15,522 nt of DNA from assembly GCA_009919985.1 (NCBI GenBank), contig RGAX01000054.1, forward strand, positions 1-15,522, given 5' to 3'. The notes under the pieces were generated by a model. The model did no database searches. It had not been told where the DNA came from and was given only the letters and a program-made list of their open reading frames with translations. Positions within the stretch are counted from its first letter, which is position 1; each line of letters starts with the position of its first letter. Of this stretch, positions 14,575 through 15,522 are shown piece by piece. The position numbers and the translations under genes are program-made. Source of the stretch: Opitutaceae bacterium. Lineage in GTDB: Bacteria; Verrucomicrobiota; Verrucomicrobiia; Opitutales; Opitutaceae.

Positions 14575-15522
14575 ATGTTACACTTCACGCTCCGACTTGT
14601 TGCTATCGTCTTAGCGCTCACCGCCTTCAACGCGTCGAGCTTCACTTCGGCCCACGCCGAACCCCTGTCCAAAAAATTCGATCTCGATTTTTTCCGCGAC
14701 CTTCCCAGCCGCAACCTCCGCGGCCTAGCCACTCGCTCGGATGGACGTCTCGTCGCCGGCCCTGTCTTAACTGAGCTCAAGAGCCCCGTCCCTGCCGATC
14801 TTCTCTGGTGCCTCACGCCCATATCCGAAACCCAATGGCTGATCGGCACTGGCCCAGACGGCGGTATCATTGAAGCCACGCTCGATCTCGAGCATCTCAG
14901 CGTTAGTTCACGCGAATTGCTCAAAATCGGCGAACCTCATCTCTTCGCCCTGCGTCGTCTTGCCAACGGCGACCTTCTCGCCGGCACTTCGCCGCATGGC
15001 GGACTGGTGCTCGTGCGCGACGGAAAAATACATGCCCGCCTTAGCCTCCCGGTCGACTCGTTCGACCTCCTCGTCGTTCCGACCACGCCCACAGACGCCG
15101 AGTTCGTCCTCGTCGCCACCGGTAATCCCGCTCGCATTTATCGGCTTAACCCCACCACGTTCGCCACCGCTGGAATCATACCCGACAAGGTCAATGATGC
15201 TGCGCAACTCACCGCCAAAGGATTGACTCTCTTCGGCGAAATTCGCGATCGCAACATCCGCCGACTTGCCCGCTTTGCTGATGGCCGCATCGCCGTCGGC
15301 TCCTCGCCTAAAGGCAACCTCTACGTTTTCCCCGCCCCCACTACCTCTGCCCCAGCCGCACAGGCGAGCCCACTGCTCCTCCAAGAAAACCGCGACGCCG
15401 AAGTCACCGACCTACTACCTCAAGCCAACGGCGACCTTCTCGCCGGCACTTCGCCGCATGGCGGACTGGTGCTCGTGCGCGACGGAAAAATACATGCCCG
15501 CCTTAGCCTCCCGGTCGACTCG
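14575..15522 (+). CDS. Exported repeat protein, probable beta-propeller, incomplete at right edge
   Basis: From ATG 14575 the frame stays open to the window end (316 codons, no stop). A signal peptide is evident (about 1-28, LRLVAIVLALTAFNASSFTSAHA, then EPLSKKFDLDFF). Several degenerate repeats follow the pattern x-x-G-x-L-x-A-G-T/S-x-P-x-G-x-L: SDGRLVAGPV (about 55-64), TQWLIGTGPDGGIIEA (about 87-102), NGDLLAGTSPHGGLVLV (131-147), FVLVATGNPARIYRL (about 175-189) and DGRIAVGSSPKGNLYVF (about 237-253). Each looks like one propeller blade. There is no recognised catalytic motif, so a binding or scaffold role is likely. Residues 284-316 exactly repeat 130-162, so the last 33 codons may be an assembly product. 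It follows the S55 gene after 48 bp and may be its partner; neither function is known. Confidence 0.7.
   Translation, partial: MLHFTLRLVAIVLALTAFNASSFTSAHAEPLSKKFDLDFFRDLPSRNLRGLATRSDGRLVAGPVLTELKSPVPADLLWCLTPISETQWLIGTGPDGGIIEATLDLEHLSVSSRELLKIGEPHLFALRRLANGDLLAGTSPHGGLVLVRDGKIHARLSLPVDSFDLLVVPTTPTDAEFVLVATGNPARIYRLNPTTFATAGIIPDKVNDAAQLTAKGLTLFGEIRDRNIRRLARFADGRIAVGSSPKGNLYVFPAPTTSAPAAQASPLLLQENRDAEVTDLLPQANGDLLAGTSPHGGLVLVRDGKIHARLSLPVDS
14962..15060 (+). repeat. 99-bp exact direct repeat, copy 1
   Basis: These 99 bases recur without a mismatch at 15424-15522. Offset is 462 bp, or 154 codons, so both copies are read in the same frame and encode ANGDLLAGTSPHGGLVLVRD and the following 13 residues. 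Bases before the repeat differ between copies (CTT against CAA codon). Perfect identity over 99 bp is far above that of the other blade repeats in this gene. Confidence 0.95.
15424..15522 (+). repeat. 99-bp exact direct repeat, copy 2, ending at the window edge
   Basis: The copy stops exactly where the window stops, so its true length is unknown. Either the repeat continues beyond, as in a tandem 462-bp duplication, or the sequence ends here because an assembler reached a k-mer already used at copy 1. A length of 99 is a common assembler k-mer size, which favours a contig end. Confidence 0.95.

Overview
The window looks like chromosomal DNA from a Gram-negative, GC-rich bacterium. Outer-membrane efflux (TolC-type) and TonB/TolA-like genes show the envelope type. 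The most likely source is the Verrucomicrobiota, perhaps an Opitutaceae-like lineage. That placement is inferred from gene flavour (an S55 peptidase with its serine motif first, a secreted blade-repeat protein, almost no Shine-Dalgarno sequences) and is not proven. No rRNA, tRNA, CRISPR array or intact mobile element was seen.

Layout. Positions 1-1330 are an accessory, partly decayed patch. It holds a 65-bp second copy of the 3' end of the neighbouring hydrolase gene, a Fic-domain gene whose N-terminal region has been deleted and frameshifted, a hairpin-rich spacer, and a 42-codon unidentified coding remnant. From 1331 on the content is housekeeping. A YbfF-like alpha/beta hydrolase (minus) diverges from mutS (plus), and mutS converges on a DAHP synthase gene. 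A tightly packed minus-strand set then reads tolC-like > maf > tonB/tolA-like > rluA-family > aroF-type. The first four are coupled by 4-bp overlaps or a 32-bp gap, and the DAHP synthase gene follows after 85 bp. A 92-bp divergent spacer separates this set from a plus-strand run: glutamine-dependent nadE, hemL, a secreted S55-peptidase-domain protein, and a secreted repeat (probable beta-propeller) protein that runs off the right end.

How the genes fit together. Most are independent core functions: mismatch repair, aromatic amino-acid entry, NAD and tetrapyrrole synthesis, RNA pseudouridylation, nucleotide sanitation and envelope transport. The two least understood genes are the last two, an exported S55 protein placed 1 bp after hemL and the exported propeller-like protein after it. 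They may act together in the periplasm or outside the cell, but this is inference from adjacency.

The most unusual structure is at the right edge. The final 99 bases are an exact, in-frame copy of a segment 462 bp (154 codons) upstream in the same gene. This could be a real intragenic tandem duplication, or the mark of an assembly graph cycle at a contig end. Everything after about 15423 should be treated with caution.
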